56,410 nucleotides of DNA. Origin: Chloroflexota bacterium. GTDB taxonomy: Bacteria > Chloroflexota > Anaerolineae > Aggregatilineales > Phototrophicaceae. The notes beneath the pieces were generated by a model. The model ran no database searches. It was not told the DNA's origin and saw only the letters and a program-made list of their open reading frames with translations. The first letter of the stretch is position 1. Each line of letters begins with the position of its first letter. Below, piece by piece: positions 8,300-16,601 of this stretch. The stretch spans positions 1 through 56,410 of the forward strand of contig JAPOYT010000156.1 of NCBI GenBank assembly GCA_026706445.1, read 5' to 3'. The translations under genes and the position numbers were made by a program.

Positions 8300-9454
8300 A
8301 TGCGGGTTGCGATCATCACAGAGACCTTCCTGCCCAAGGTCGATGGCATCGTCAAGGTAACTTGCCTTCTGCTTGATCACCTGTCTAATCGTGGCATTGA
8401 GGCGCTGGTGATCGCCCCGCGGTATGGCAACAACGCGCGCTATAACGATGTTCCGGTGCGCAGCCTGCCGAGCCTGTCGTTTCCGCTCTATCCGGAGGCG
8501 CGCTTGGGCTTCGCCACCTTGTCGCTCTATCGCGATCTGGCGGCTTTCCAGCCAGATGTCGCCCACATTTTCCACCCGGTGATGACCGGCATCCCGTCCT
8601 TGATGATGCTGAAGTGGATGGACGTGCCGACCGTTACCTCCTTCCATCTGGATTACGCGCGGCTGGCGCCTCAATTCCGCCTCGGCGCGCTGGACCTGGG
8701 CTTCACCCGTCCGCTGATCGATGAGCTGACGAAGAACGTCTTCAACTGGTCCGATTACAGCCTGGCGCCATCAAAGCTGGTGCAGCGACAGATGCGGCGC
8801 CTGGGCATTGAGAATGTCGGCTGGTGGCGGCGCGGCGTCGATGCCCAGGCCTTCCATCCGAGGTTCCGCTCGCCAGCGATGCGCGACGAGATGACAGAGG
8901 GCAATCCGGAATCTACCGTGTTGCTTTATGTCGGGCGGCTGTCGGACGAGAAACAGATCGAGCATATCCGGCCGACCCTGGAGGCGCTGCCAGACACCCG
9001 GCTCGCGCTCGTTGGCGATGGTCCGGCGCGCGCCCATTTGGAGCGCTACTTCGCCGATCTGCCGGTGACCTTCATGGGCTACCTGCGCGGGGAGCGGCTG
9101 TCGCAGGCCTACGCGAGCGCTAATATTTTCGTCTTCCCCTCAGGGCTGGAGACCTTCGGCTTGGTGGTGATTGAGGCGATGGCGGCTGGGCTGCCGGTGG
9201 TCGCGGCGCGGGTGGGCGGCGTCGGCGATATGGTCAGCGAGGGCGTCAATGGTTTTAGCTTTGAGAGCGGCGATCGGGCGCTGCTTCTGCAGAGTGTGCG
9301 GAAAATCGCGAGCAACCGCGAGAATATGCGCTGGATGGGCGAGCAAGCGCGCGCCTACGCCGAAGGGCAATCATGGGAGACGATCATGGATGAGGTGATC
9401 GAGGTATACGCGGGGCTGATCGCGGCGCGGCGTCCGCAGCGGGTGGTGGTGTAG
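8300..9454 (+). CDS. GT4-family glycosyltransferase (MgtA/SqdX-like)
   Basis: Predicted 384-residue cytosolic glycosyltransferase of GT-B fold, transferring a sugar from a nucleotide sugar to a lipid or glycan acceptor. The N-terminus ETFLPKVDGIVKVT and the HIFHPVMTG segment resemble alpha-mannosyltransferases and sulfoquinovosyl-diacylglycerol synthases; the C-terminal donor domain has LLYVGRLSDEKQIE, FVFPSGLETFGLVVIEAMAAG and the donor-binding Glu residues. The ATG at 8300 has GGAG seven bases ahead. The end of this gene is duplicated: 35 bases from 9412 reappear exactly at 9809. Acceptor specificity cannot be told from sequence alone. Confidence 0.85.
   Translation: MRVAIITETFLPKVDGIVKVTCLLLDHLSNRGIEALVIAPRYGNNARYNDVPVRSLPSLSFPLYPEARLGFATLSLYRDLAAFQPDVAHIFHPVMTGIPSLMMLKWMDVPTVTSFHLDYARLAPQFRLGALDLGFTRPLIDELTKNVFNWSDYSLAPSKLVQRQMRRLGIENVGWWRRGVDAQAFHPRFRSPAMRDEMTEGNPESTVLLYVGRLSDEKQIEHIRPTLEALPDTRLALVGDGPARAHLERYFADLPVTFMGYLRGERLSQAYASANIFVFPSGLETFGLVVIEAMAAGLPVVAARVGGVGDMVSEGVNGFSFESGDRALLLQSVRKIASNRENMRWMGEQARAYAEGQSWETIMDEVIEVYAGLIAARRPQRVVV
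9412..9446 (+). repeat. Direct repeat, copy A (inside glycosyltransferase 3' end)
   Basis: This 35-base segment, encoding the GLIAARRPQR end of the glycosyltransferase, occurs identically at 9809-9843. Similarity goes on a few bases further with one substitution. Confidence 0.85.
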
Positions 9455-9469
9455 CGAGAGCGCGGATTA

Positions 9470-9496
9470 TTTGCGCAATTGCGCGGATTGCGCAAA
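9470..9496. other. Perfect hairpin after the glycosyltransferase
   Basis: Two 10-base arms (TTTGCGCAAT at 9470-9479 and ATTGCGCAAA at 9487-9496) are exact reverse complements around a 7-base loop, 15 bases past the stop codon. There is no T-run after it on the plus strand, so it is not a classical intrinsic terminator, though it could end or stabilise the transcript. The rest of 9497-9808 is GCGCA-rich and holds no supported gene. Confidence 0.5.
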
Positions 9497-9808
9497 GGGC
9501 GCTTCGGGTTGCGCAAAGGCGAATCGCAGGCAGCGCAAGGGACTGAGAGGAATAAGGGGTCTGTTTTGCGTTTGCGCGCGAAATAAGATTTTGCGCAAAT
9601 GACTGTGCACAGCGGCTCGGCGGCAGCGAATAGAAGTGCCGCGCTCACAGCAAATGACAAGCCTTCTACTCTCGCAAGCAGCCGTGTTTGCAAATTTCTT
9701 AACATGGGTCCCTTTCCTAACCTGTGCGCTAAATAGAGGGTAGCAGAGCCTTGCAGGCAAGGACGACCAAATGTTCTCGCTACTGGAAGATAGCGAGCGC
9801 GGGCAGGT

Positions 9809-9843
9809 GGGGCTGATCGCGGCGCGGCGTCCGCAGCGGGTGG
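9809..9843 (+). repeat. Direct repeat, copy B (orphan copy of the 3' end)
   Basis: Exact 35-base copy of 9412-9446 lying outside any gene, just before the decayed restriction-enzyme locus. It still encodes the GLIAARRPQR tail followed by a stop (TGA at 9849), which marks it as a copied gene end. Confidence 0.85.
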
Positions 9844-9864
9844 CGGTCTGAATCGCGGGTGTAT

Positions 9865-10177
9865 TCAAGTGGCGCGTTGGTCCTGATATACGACTCGACC
9901 GTGATCCCGTGTCCGTCCTATCGGGTATCCCACGTGAGAAATGTCATTGGCGCTGCTGTCCAATTGCCGCACGGTATCCCGCTCCATTAGGTCAGGCTCA
10001 AGTTCGTAAATCGTTTTCCCTTCCAATTGATTTTGGGCATAGAGACAGCCAGATAGATCTTACTGTTTCGCGAGATCCGGTTGCAGGAGATTAGGTATGC
10101 CTAAGGTTATCGCGAGGGTAAACGCCTCTTTGACAAGTTTTATGACGGGCTTGCAATGGTCTCGAACCAAAGCTCAT
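9865..10177 (-). pseudogene. Decayed restriction endonuclease next to orphan methyltransferase
   Basis: Minus-strand translation directly after the methyltransferase stop gives protein-like fragments in shifted frames. An ATG at 10177-10175 overlaps the methyltransferase TGA as ATGA. After an apparent one-base insertion in the T-run at codon 3, the frame reads RDHCKPVIKLVKEAF...LGIPNLLQP. It then jumps to CNRISRNSKIYLAV, then, shifted again, to NQLEGKTIYELEP...SANDISHVG...VVYQD, ending at 9865. These blocks, in this order, recall from memory a family of Type II restriction enzymes, with the catalytic middle lost by deletion. The enzyme cannot be functional. The gene order and overlap are those of a restriction-modification pair, which explains the lone methyltransferase. 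Confidence 0.62.
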
Positions 10178-10968
10178 AATCCTAGTGGCAATTCCGCGTC
10201 AAAACGCTTCAAGCGCGCCTTGGCTAGCTTGACAAAATCTACGTTAATCTCGAAAGCTACAAAATCACGACCATGTTTCCGGCATACGACGGGACAAGTG
10301 CCAACTCCAGAAAACGGGTCAAGCACCAGGTCTCCGGGATTCGAACTCGCCAAGACCAATCTTTCTACAAGCTTTTCAGGTTTCTGAATTGTGTTTAGCG
10401 CTTCGCGGCATACAAGTTCTTTCGACTTATAGGTCAACTGCTTTATGTCGCCCCATACATCACCGGGATTCTTACCCTTGCCGTTAAACTTGGTCTTCCC
10501 ATACTTGCCGTTTTTGACTGATGGCACTCTTTCACAACGCAACCGATGTTCAAGCTCTACAAGCTGAGGCACTCTAATACTGTCCAAGTTGTAAGCGCGC
10601 GGCCTGTCTCCCTTTACGAAATAACAGATGATGTCATAGTTGTTCGTGTAATTGATTCTGCCTTGCGCAAGCCTGCTCGGCTGATACCAGACAATCTTTC
10701 TCTTAAGATTCAGATACGGGCGATAATCGATAAAATCAATGCAAGTCGGTTTTCCGAATAAGTACAGAGCGCCGCCATCCTTAAGTTTTGACGAAAATCT
10801 ACGAATGAGGTTTAGATTGTACTTCTGTATATTTGGGATTCGGTCCCACTCATTTTCCGTGACGCCGTAGGGACCGTCGCACACTATCAGATCTACCGAA
10901 TCGTTCTCAACCTCATTAATCAACTCCAATGCATCGCCAAGATGAATAAGGTTTCGTTGCAGCGGCAT
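10174..10968 (-). CDS. Orphan Type II DNA methyltransferase
   Basis: Predicted 264-residue beta-class amino-methyltransferase acting on adenine N6 or cytosine N4 of a short DNA site. Motif IV appears as CDGPYG (near residue 38, a variant of DPPY), and DPFSGVGT near residue 220 binds AdoMet; TIQKPEKLVERL precedes it as usual. A TTG at 10992 would add eight codons, but the ATG at 10968 has GAGG eight bases ahead and is preferred. Base composition is clearly lower in GC than the neighbouring genes, pointing to horizontal acquisition. Its restriction partner downstream is wrecked, so it now acts alone, if at all, as a modification or regulatory methylase. Confidence 0.85.
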   Translation of the reverse strand: MPLQRNLIHLGDALELINEVENDSVDLIVCDGPYGVTENEWDRIPNIQKYNLNLIRRFSSKLKDGGALYLFGKPTCIDFIDYRPYLNLKRKIVWYQPSRLAQGRINYTNNYDIICYFVKGDRPRAYNLDSIRVPQLVELEHRLRCERVPSVKNGKYGKTKFNGKGKNPGDVWGDIKQLTYKSKELVCREALNTIQKPEKLVERLVLASSNPGDLVLDPFSGVGTCPVVCRKHGRDFVAFEINVDFVKLAKARLKRFDAELPLGL

Positions 10969-11030
10969 CTGGCTACCCTCAAGAGACTCCAATTAGCGCA
11001 TTTATACTGCACCGCTGGCGCCAAGCACTC

Positions 11031-11981
11031 TCACTCCGCCATCACCTGCCCCACCGCCTCGACGACGCGCTCATGGCGCGCGCCGTTGCTGATGATCATG
11101 CCGGGGTTGGGCAGGGTCTCGCCTTGGGAAAAATCGAGCGGACCGCCATCTAGGTCGGTGACTGCCCCGCCGGCCGCTTGCACCAGCGCGACGCCAGCGG
11201 CATGATCCCAGATCTTGTGCGCGTAGCGGCTGCCTTCGCGCGGCAATCGCATATAAAGATCGGCATCGCCACAAGCGACCAGGGCGTATTTCTCCATGCT
11301 GTCCAGTTCGAGAACGCGGACGCCGCCCAAGCCGGCCAGCTCGCGGGCGCGCGCCATGCGTGACTTGCTGGCGTGGGCGCGTTCAAAGCTCTGCGCGGCG
11401 ATGATGTCGGCTGGGTTTCGGCGCGGCGAGACGGTGACGCGCCTCCCGTCGCCACCAGCGAGCGGCGCTCGGTAGCAGGCGCCATCCCGCGTGTAGAATA
11501 GCGCGCCTTCGCCATCGTTGTAACCGGGCGCGGCCACAATGCCCTCCGCCACCTGCCCTTCCAGCAGCAAACCACAAGCGATGGCGTAGTGCCGCCGCGC
11601 GAGAAAGCCCTTGGTGCCGTCAATGGGGTCGATGACCCAGGTGCGGGCCGCTTTGCGCTCGGCGCCGAAATCGAGCCAAGCGATCAATTCGGCTTCGGAG
11701 ACCGCTTGACGGAGAACGCGGGATAATAGCTTCACAATTTGAGCGCGTTGGTCGGCTGAGACGAGTTGGCTAAACTGCTCGCCCGATTCTTCGGCGACGA
11801 CGGCGTCGTCCGGGTAGCGCTGCTGCAATGCGCGGCAGATGATCGCTTGCGAGCCGTAATCGGCGATGGTAACCGGCTCGCGGTGGTCGCCATCGGCTTT
11901 GGCGCTGGCGCTGAGGTAGTTGTCCTGCGCCAGACGGCAAAGCTCCGCGGCCTCGCGCACGGCGGCGAGGATGGGTTGCAT
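11031..11981 (-). CDS. 3'(2'),5'-bisphosphate nucleotidase-like / inositol monophosphatase family
   Basis: Predicted 316-residue Mg-dependent, Li-sensitive-type phosphatase. The metal-site motifs are VVAEESGE near residue 65, DPIDGTKGF near 125 and WDHAAGVALVQAAGG near 245. The DPIDGTKGF form and the length fit the Hal2/BPNT subgroup, which removes a phosphate from 3'-phosphoadenosine 5'-phosphate released by sulfate assimilation, rather than inositol monophosphatases. The ATG at 11981 has an AAAGGA site. No sulfur genes lie nearby, so the precise substrate remains an inference. Confidence 0.85.
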   Translation of the reverse strand: MQPILAAVREAAELCRLAQDNYLSASAKADGDHREPVTIADYGSQAIICRALQQRYPDDAVVAEESGEQFSQLVSADQRAQIVKLLSRVLRQAVSEAELIAWLDFGAERKAARTWVIDPIDGTKGFLARRHYAIACGLLLEGQVAEGIVAAPGYNDGEGALFYTRDGACYRAPLAGGDGRRVTVSPRRNPADIIAAQSFERAHASKSRMARARELAGLGGVRVLELDSMEKYALVACGDADLYMRLPREGSRYAHKIWDHAAGVALVQAAGGAVTDLDGGPLDFSQGETLPNPGMIISNGARHERVVEAVGQVMAE

Positions 11982-12158
11982 GGCTTATCCTTTGCCATTC
12001 GATTGCCGGGGTCATGATAATCGGCAGCGCGCGATTTTGATATGCGCTGTTTTCTGTGGAACAAAAACGGACGAGCCGCAGCCCGTCCGCTGTTCAAATG
12101 TCGGCTAGGCGTTTCGCCCGGCGCTAATGGCCGCCTGCGCTAACAGGCTGGGGCGCCG

Positions 12159-12308
12159 CTATGACTTCGTATGGAGCTCGTTTTTGTCTTTGTCACTTGG
12201 TTTGAAGCGTCCATGCGATACATACCAGATGGCGCCAACAAAGAGCAGAACGAAATACAGCAACAGAACGCACCACAATTCGGTAAAAGCAAGGTCAAAG
12301 GATGTCAT
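12159..12308 (-). CDS. Small 49-residue single-pass membrane protein
   Basis: Starts at the ATG at 12308-12306, with AAAGGAG nine bases ahead, and ends in KSDKDKNELHTKS-type polar sequence. Residues about 11-30 (LWCVLLLYFVLLFVGAIWYV) form one transmembrane helix, followed by a basic and charged tail, so the C-terminus is probably cytosolic. It has a good promoter of its own with a palindrome in the spacer (12338-12365). No family is recognised. Signs that it is real are the ribosome site, the promoter spacing and the helix; the bases from 11982 to 12158 hold nothing supported. Confidence 0.6.
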   Translation of the reverse strand: MTSFDLAFTELWCVLLLYFVLLFVGAIWYVSHGRFKPSDKDKNELHTKS

Positions 12309-12337
12309 GCCCAAGCTCCTTTCTCCACCATCTACAC

Positions 12338-12365
12338 TTTATACACACTGTACAGTGATTGTCAA
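12338..12365 (-). promoter_or_regulatory. Sigma-70-type promoter of the small membrane protein gene
   Basis: On the minus strand a perfect TTGACA (12365-12360) is followed after 16 bases by TATAAA (12343-12338), placing transcription start about 25 bases ahead of the start codon at 12308. Confidence 0.65.
12346..12357. promoter_or_regulatory. Palindromic operator-like site in promoter spacer
   Basis: CACTGTACAGTG is a perfect 12-base palindrome placed exactly between the -35 and -10 boxes of the promoter at 12338-12365, where a bound dimeric repressor would block RNA polymerase. The regulator is not identifiable. The remaining bases to the ABC exporter start at 12599 show no further strong signal except an AGGAG ribosome site. 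Confidence 0.5.
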
Positions 12366-12598
12366 TATGCTATTATATGAATTGCACAAAGATAGGGCAA
12401 TCGCTGGATGAATAAGTCGCTGCTTCGCGGTTCCGCCATTGATTGCAGTTTTGAGGCAGCGTTCGGCTTTCTTGCCGCGACAATTGGTCCGACTCGGTCG
12501 GAAAGCGCAACATTGCCCTTGCGCTACGCAGGCAAGTCATGTACATTCCTTTGCCCTTGAACTAATGTTCGAGGTCACGACAATCACAGGAGCAAGCA

Positions 12599-14398
12599 TT
12601 GAACCGTAAGAGCGAGTTCTCAGTTGTAGGCTTGCGGGAGTACAATCGCAGTGGTCCGGTGCGTTGGATCATCTCGCATTGTTTTGAACACAAGCTCTAT
12701 TTCTTCGTGGGCTTGGTGGGCTTCGCGCTGACCTATACCGCCTTTTCCGGGGCGCGGGTGATGTTCGGCCGCGGCGCCGAGCTGATCATCGAAGGCGGGG
12801 ACGCGCAGGCGGTGATCGCCGTCAGCCTGGCTGTACTGATTCTATCGGTTTCGGACGGCTTGTTTTCGCTGCTTGGGTCACTGGTGATGGTGATCTTGTC
12901 GACGCGGGTCGAGCGCGATTCGCGGCATGAGCTTTACGCCAGCCTGCTGGGCAAGAGCCAGACTTTCCACGACCAGCAGCGGGTCGGCGATATCATGGCG
13001 CGCGCCACCGATGACGTGCGCCAGCTCAATTTCGTGATTCATCCGGGCATCATGTTCATCTTTGACATGGTGCTGGGTTTCGCCGTGCCGATGATTTACA
13101 TCGCCGCCATCAATCTGGAATTGCTGCTGACGCCGATCATATTTGTCATCTGCTACGTGTTCGTCGTACGCCGTTACATGCGCCGGCTGGAACCGGTGAT
13201 GATGCAGCAGCGCATGCAATACGGCACGCTTAGCGCCCGCCTCGAGGAGACGATCAGCGGCATCGAGATTGTGAAAGTCGCGGCGCAAGAAATTGAAGAG
13301 CGCAAGAAATTCAGACGCAACGCCTGGAAGTTCCGCGACTTCTTCGTCGAGCAAGGCAAGATCGAGGCGGCATACCTGCCCCTGCTGATGTTCGGCATCG
13401 CCTTCGGCTTCTTCTTCCTGCATTGCCTGAATATGCACGGGCGCGGCATCCTTAGCATCGGTGATATCATCGCCGTCGCCGGCTTGATGCAAGTGCTTTC
13501 TTTCCCCGTGTTCATCTCGCTCTTTTCGATAAGCATGATTCAGTTGGGGCTCGCAGGCGCGCGCCGCATCCTCGAGTTGATTGAGCAGCGTTCGGATATC
13601 GATGAAAACCTCGCCGGTCATAGAGGCGCCGTCGATGGCGCTATCGAGTTCGAAAATGTCACCTTCAAATTCCATGGCAGCACCGTGCTCGAAGATGTCT
13701 CGTTTCGCGTGGCGCCGGGGCAGACCGTTGCCATCGTCGGGCAGACCGGCTCGGGCAAGTCGACGCTGACGCAACTGGTCAGCCGTACTTACGATGTCGA
13801 TGAGGGCCGTGTTTTGATTGACGGCGTCGATGTGCGCGATTGGAATCTGGATCGGCTTCGCTCGCAAATGGGCAAGATTGAGCAAGATATCTTCCTCTTC
13901 TCGCGCTCAATCGCCGATAACATATCCTTCGGCGTCCAGAACGCGACGCGAGAAGAGATCGAATCCGCCGCAAAAGAAGCGCAGGCGCACGACTTCATCA
14001 TGTCCTTCAACGACGGCTACGACAGCGAAGTTGGCGAGCGCGGCGTGACCCTCTCCGGCGGGCAACGGCAACGGCTGGCGCTGGCGCGCGCATTTCTGCG
14101 GCAGCCGCGGATTCTGATCCTGGACGACTCGACAAGCGCCATCGACAGCGCCACCGAAGACGAGATTCAGAAGGCGATGCGCCGGGCGCAGGAGGGGCGG
14201 ACGACGATCCTGATCACGCATCGTCTTTCGCAGATCCGCTGGGCGGACCGCATCATCGTGCTTGAAAACGGACGCGCGATCGCCAATGGCTCACACGAAG
14301 AACTGCTGCTCAGCTCTGAGCATTATCGCCGGATATTCGCCCGCTACGGCGCCGTTGAATCGCCGATTGGGCAATTGGCAGCGGGAGGAGGCGCCTAA
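12599..14398 (+). CDS. Heterodimeric ABC exporter subunit with degenerate Walker B
   Basis: Predicted 599-residue half transporter: six membrane segments in residues about 30-320, then an ATPase domain with Walker A at 381-389 (GQTGSGKST), signature LSGGQ at 485-489, LILDDS at 506-511 and His541. The catalytic Glu after Walker B is replaced by Asp510, as in one subunit of asymmetric exporters such as TM287/288. The TTG start at 12599 follows CAGGAG at a normal distance. Its stop overlaps the ATG of the partner gene by one base, so the two are translated together. Such pairs export drugs, lipids or peptides; the substrate here is unknown. Confidence 0.88.
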   Translation: MNRKSEFSVVGLREYNRSGPVRWIISHCFEHKLYFFVGLVGFALTYTAFSGARVMFGRGAELIIEGGDAQAVIAVSLAVLILSVSDGLFSLLGSLVMVILSTRVERDSRHELYASLLGKSQTFHDQQRVGDIMARATDDVRQLNFVIHPGIMFIFDMVLGFAVPMIYIAAINLELLLTPIIFVICYVFVVRRYMRRLEPVMMQQRMQYGTLSARLEETISGIEIVKVAAQEIEERKKFRRNAWKFRDFFVEQGKIEAAYLPLLMFGIAFGFFFLHCLNMHGRGILSIGDIIAVAGLMQVLSFPVFISLFSISMIQLGLAGARRILELIEQRSDIDENLAGHRGAVDGAIEFENVTFKFHGSTVLEDVSFRVAPGQTVAIVGQTGSGKSTLTQLVSRTYDVDEGRVLIDGVDVRDWNLDRLRSQMGKIEQDIFLFSRSIADNISFGVQNATREEIESAAKEAQAHDFIMSFNDGYDSEVGERGVTLSGGQRQRLALARAFLRQPRILILDDSTSAIDSATEDEIQKAMRRAQEGRTTILITHRLSQIRWADRIIVLENGRAIANGSHEELLLSSEHYRRIFARYGAVESPIGQLAAGGGA

Positions 14399-16203
14399 TG
14401 GGCTTCATTATGGACGGCTTGGACGCCGAAGATTACGACCGCCAATACTCTGACTGGCAGTTGGTCAGACGCATCCTGGGTTACTTCAAGCCGCATTTGT
14501 GGAAGATGCTCGTCGTCGGCGCGGTGGTCTTCCTCAGCTCGCTGATGGATCTGATCCTGCCCGTGGTCGTTTCGCAAGCGCTCGATCAACTGCAATTCAC
14601 GCCCGAGACCTTCGACCCGATTGGGGCGTCGATCATTCTGGGACTGGCAGCGAGCGCCGGCTGGGTCGCCAATATGATCCGTCAGTGGCTCTCGGCGGAA
14701 GCGGTCGGCGATGTCACGTTTGATCTGCGCGAGGATGCCTTCAACGCCGTGACCGAGCGCGATATGTCTTTCTACGATCAATACGCGACCGGCAAGGTCG
14801 TCAGCCGCGTGCTCTCGGATACGCAGGCATTCTCGGAGACGGTGCGCCTGAGCATCAACCTGATGAGCCGATTGCTACTGGTCCTGCTGCTGATCATCTA
14901 CCTGTTCACCGTAAACGTCAACATGACCTGGGTCTTGATGTCGATCATTCCCTTCATTGTTTACACCGCGCTGAAGTTTCGCACGGTGGCGCGGCGGACG
15001 GTCACCAATTCGCGCCGGCAACTGGCGACGGTCAATGCTCATATTCAAGAGTCGATCAGCGGCATCGGCGTCGCCAAGGCTTTCCGCCGCGAGCAGATGA
15101 TTTACGACGAATTCAAGACGGTCAACCAAGAATCTTACGAGGTCGAGAAGATCAACGGCTTCGTATTCGGCAGCATCTTCCCCATCCTGGTCACGATTGC
15201 GGGCTTGGGCACGGCGGCGGTCGTTTGGTTCGGCATTGGCATGGCGCAGCAAGGCGTGCTGACGGCTGGCGAGTGGTTCTTGTTCATCCAGGGCATGGGC
15301 ATGATCTGGTTCCCGCTGACGAGCATCTCGTCCTTCTGGAGCCAGTTTCAGCTGGGTCTGGCGGCCGGAGAACGCGTTTTTGCCCTGATTGACGCAGAAG
15401 CGTTGGTCAAGCAAAAAGCCGATGACCCGGTGGACCAAGTGGGGGGCGAGATCGAGTTCGTCAACATGGATTTTCACTACAACGAAGGCGAGCAGGTCCT
15501 GAAAGATTTCAGCCTGCGGATTCAGCCAGGCGAGACTTTGGCGCTGGTCGGGCATACAGGTTCGGGCAAGTCCAGCATCGCCAAGTTGATCAGCCGCTTT
15601 TATGAGTATCAAGGCGGCGATCTGCTGATTGACGGGGTGGACATCCGTTATTTCAACCTGTCGAGTTACCGCTCGCAGTTGGGCGTGGTGACGCAGACGC
15701 CCTTCTTGTTCGACGGCGCCGTGATGGACAATATCCGCTACGGCAAACCCGATGCCACCGACGACGAGGTGATCGCAGTGGCGCATCAGGTCGGCCGCGG
15801 CGATTGGCTGGTCAGCCTGCAAGAGGGGCTGGAGACGCAAGTCGGCGAGCGCGGCAACAACTTGTCGATGGGGCAGCGACAGCTGGTGGCGATTGCGCGC
15901 GTGCTGCTGCAAGACCCGGCGATCTTCATCCTGGACGAAGCGACCGCCAGCGTCGATCCGCTAACCGAGACGCTGATTCAAGAGGGGCTGGATACGCTGC
16001 TGGGCGACCGCACGTCGATTGTGATCGCGCATCGGCTCTCGACGATTCAACATGCCGACCGCATCATCGTGCTCAAGCAGGGCGAGATTATCGAGTCGGG
16101 CACGCACGATACCCTGATGGCTGATGGCGGGCATTACGCCACGCTCTACGATTCCTACTTCCGTCATCAGAGCCTGGAATACATCGAGCGCATGGCGGGG
16201 TAG
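14398..16203 (+). CDS. Heterodimeric ABC exporter subunit with canonical Walker B
   Basis: Predicted 601-residue partner of the preceding half transporter. It has six membrane segments before residue about 330, Walker A at 385-393 (GHTGSGKSS), LSMGQ at 489-493, the intact catalytic Glu514 (ILDEATASVD) and His545. Its signature is altered (LSMGQ instead of LSGGQ). Together with Asp510 of the partner, this concentrates both defects in one composite ATP site, leaving the other competent, exactly the asymmetry of TM287/288-like exporters. The ATG overlaps the upstream stop codon by one base (TAATG). Confidence 0.9.
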   Translation: MGFIMDGLDAEDYDRQYSDWQLVRRILGYFKPHLWKMLVVGAVVFLSSLMDLILPVVVSQALDQLQFTPETFDPIGASIILGLAASAGWVANMIRQWLSAEAVGDVTFDLREDAFNAVTERDMSFYDQYATGKVVSRVLSDTQAFSETVRLSINLMSRLLLVLLLIIYLFTVNVNMTWVLMSIIPFIVYTALKFRTVARRTVTNSRRQLATVNAHIQESISGIGVAKAFRREQMIYDEFKTVNQESYEVEKINGFVFGSIFPILVTIAGLGTAAVVWFGIGMAQQGVLTAGEWFLFIQGMGMIWFPLTSISSFWSQFQLGLAAGERVFALIDAEALVKQKADDPVDQVGGEIEFVNMDFHYNEGEQVLKDFSLRIQPGETLALVGHTGSGKSSIAKLISRFYEYQGGDLLIDGVDIRYFNLSSYRSQLGVVTQTPFLFDGAVMDNIRYGKPDATDDEVIAVAHQVGRGDWLVSLQEGLETQVGERGNNLSMGQRQLVAIARVLLQDPAIFILDEATASVDPLTETLIQEGLDTLLGDRTSIVIAHRLSTIQHADRIIVLKQGEIIESGTHDTLMADGGHYATLYDSYFRHQSLEYIERMAG

Positions 16204-16214
16204 CCGCGACCCAA

Positions 16215-16243
16215 TTGCGTGGGCAAACGCTATCAGGTACACT
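16215..16243 (+). promoter_or_regulatory. Promoter of the RelE/HigB-like toxin gene
   Basis: TTGCGT at 16215 and TACACT ending at 16243 are separated by 17 bases. The predicted transcription start near 16250 is only about seven bases before the ATG at 16257, so the mRNA would be almost leaderless. Confidence 0.45.
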
Positions 16244-16256
16244 GTGATTGGCAGGT

Positions 16257-16601
16257 ATGCATACTATAGTCGAAACTTCTGAGTTTACGCGACAGACCAA
16301 GCAGCTTAGATTATCCGACGATGAGTTGGATTTCATAAAGACCTTTGTAGGTCTGAACCCAAGCTCAGGAAATGTTGTGCGAGGCACTGGCGGCGCGCGC
16401 AAAATCAGAATACCGCTTCGAGGCAGAGGCAAGAGCGGCGGCTTTCGAGTCATCACATTCTATACCGGAGCCAACATTCCGGTTTTTCTAATTGACATAT
16501 ACAGCAAACGCGAAAGTGAAAACATAACCCAGGCACGGAAGAATGCTATCAGGAACGCGGTAAGTGGAATCCTGAAATCCTACGGGAGGCAAATACAATG
16601 A
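16257..16601 (+). CDS. RelE/HigB-like toxin of a type II toxin-antitoxin pair
   Basis: Predicted 114-residue protein. The start MHTIVETSEF, the KIRIPLRGRGKSGGFRVITFY core, the FLIDIYSKRE strand and the terminal basic helix follow the HigB-2/RelE pattern of ribosome-dependent mRNA endonucleases; the arginines of the core and the lysine of SKRE are plausible active-site residues. A TTG at 16248 would add three codons. The toxin gene precedes the antitoxin gene, the HigBA order, and its stop overlaps the next ATG (ATGA), so they are co-translated. The lower GC than the upstream exporter fits transfer. Confidence 0.78.
   Translation: MHTIVETSEFTRQTKQLRLSDDELDFIKTFVGLNPSSGNVVRGTGGARKIRIPLRGRGKSGGFRVITFYTGANIPVFLIDIYSKRESENITQARKNAIRNAVSGILKSYGRQIQ

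Noticed and set aside
9467-9868. Minus-strand frame of 133 codons between the glycosyltransferase and the decayed restriction locus
   Set aside because: Its ends are the antisense of the 35-base duplicated gene end and it is Arg/Cys-rich without family resemblance.
10338-10352. GGGATTCGAACTCG resembling a tRNA T-arm
   Set aside because: It lies inside the methyltransferase coding sequence and no acceptor stem, anticodon arm or terminal CCA-like structure surrounds it.
12127-12411. Plus-strand frames at 12127-12411 and 12171-12380
   Set aside because: They are the antisense of the 49-residue membrane protein gene, which has the ribosome site and promoter.
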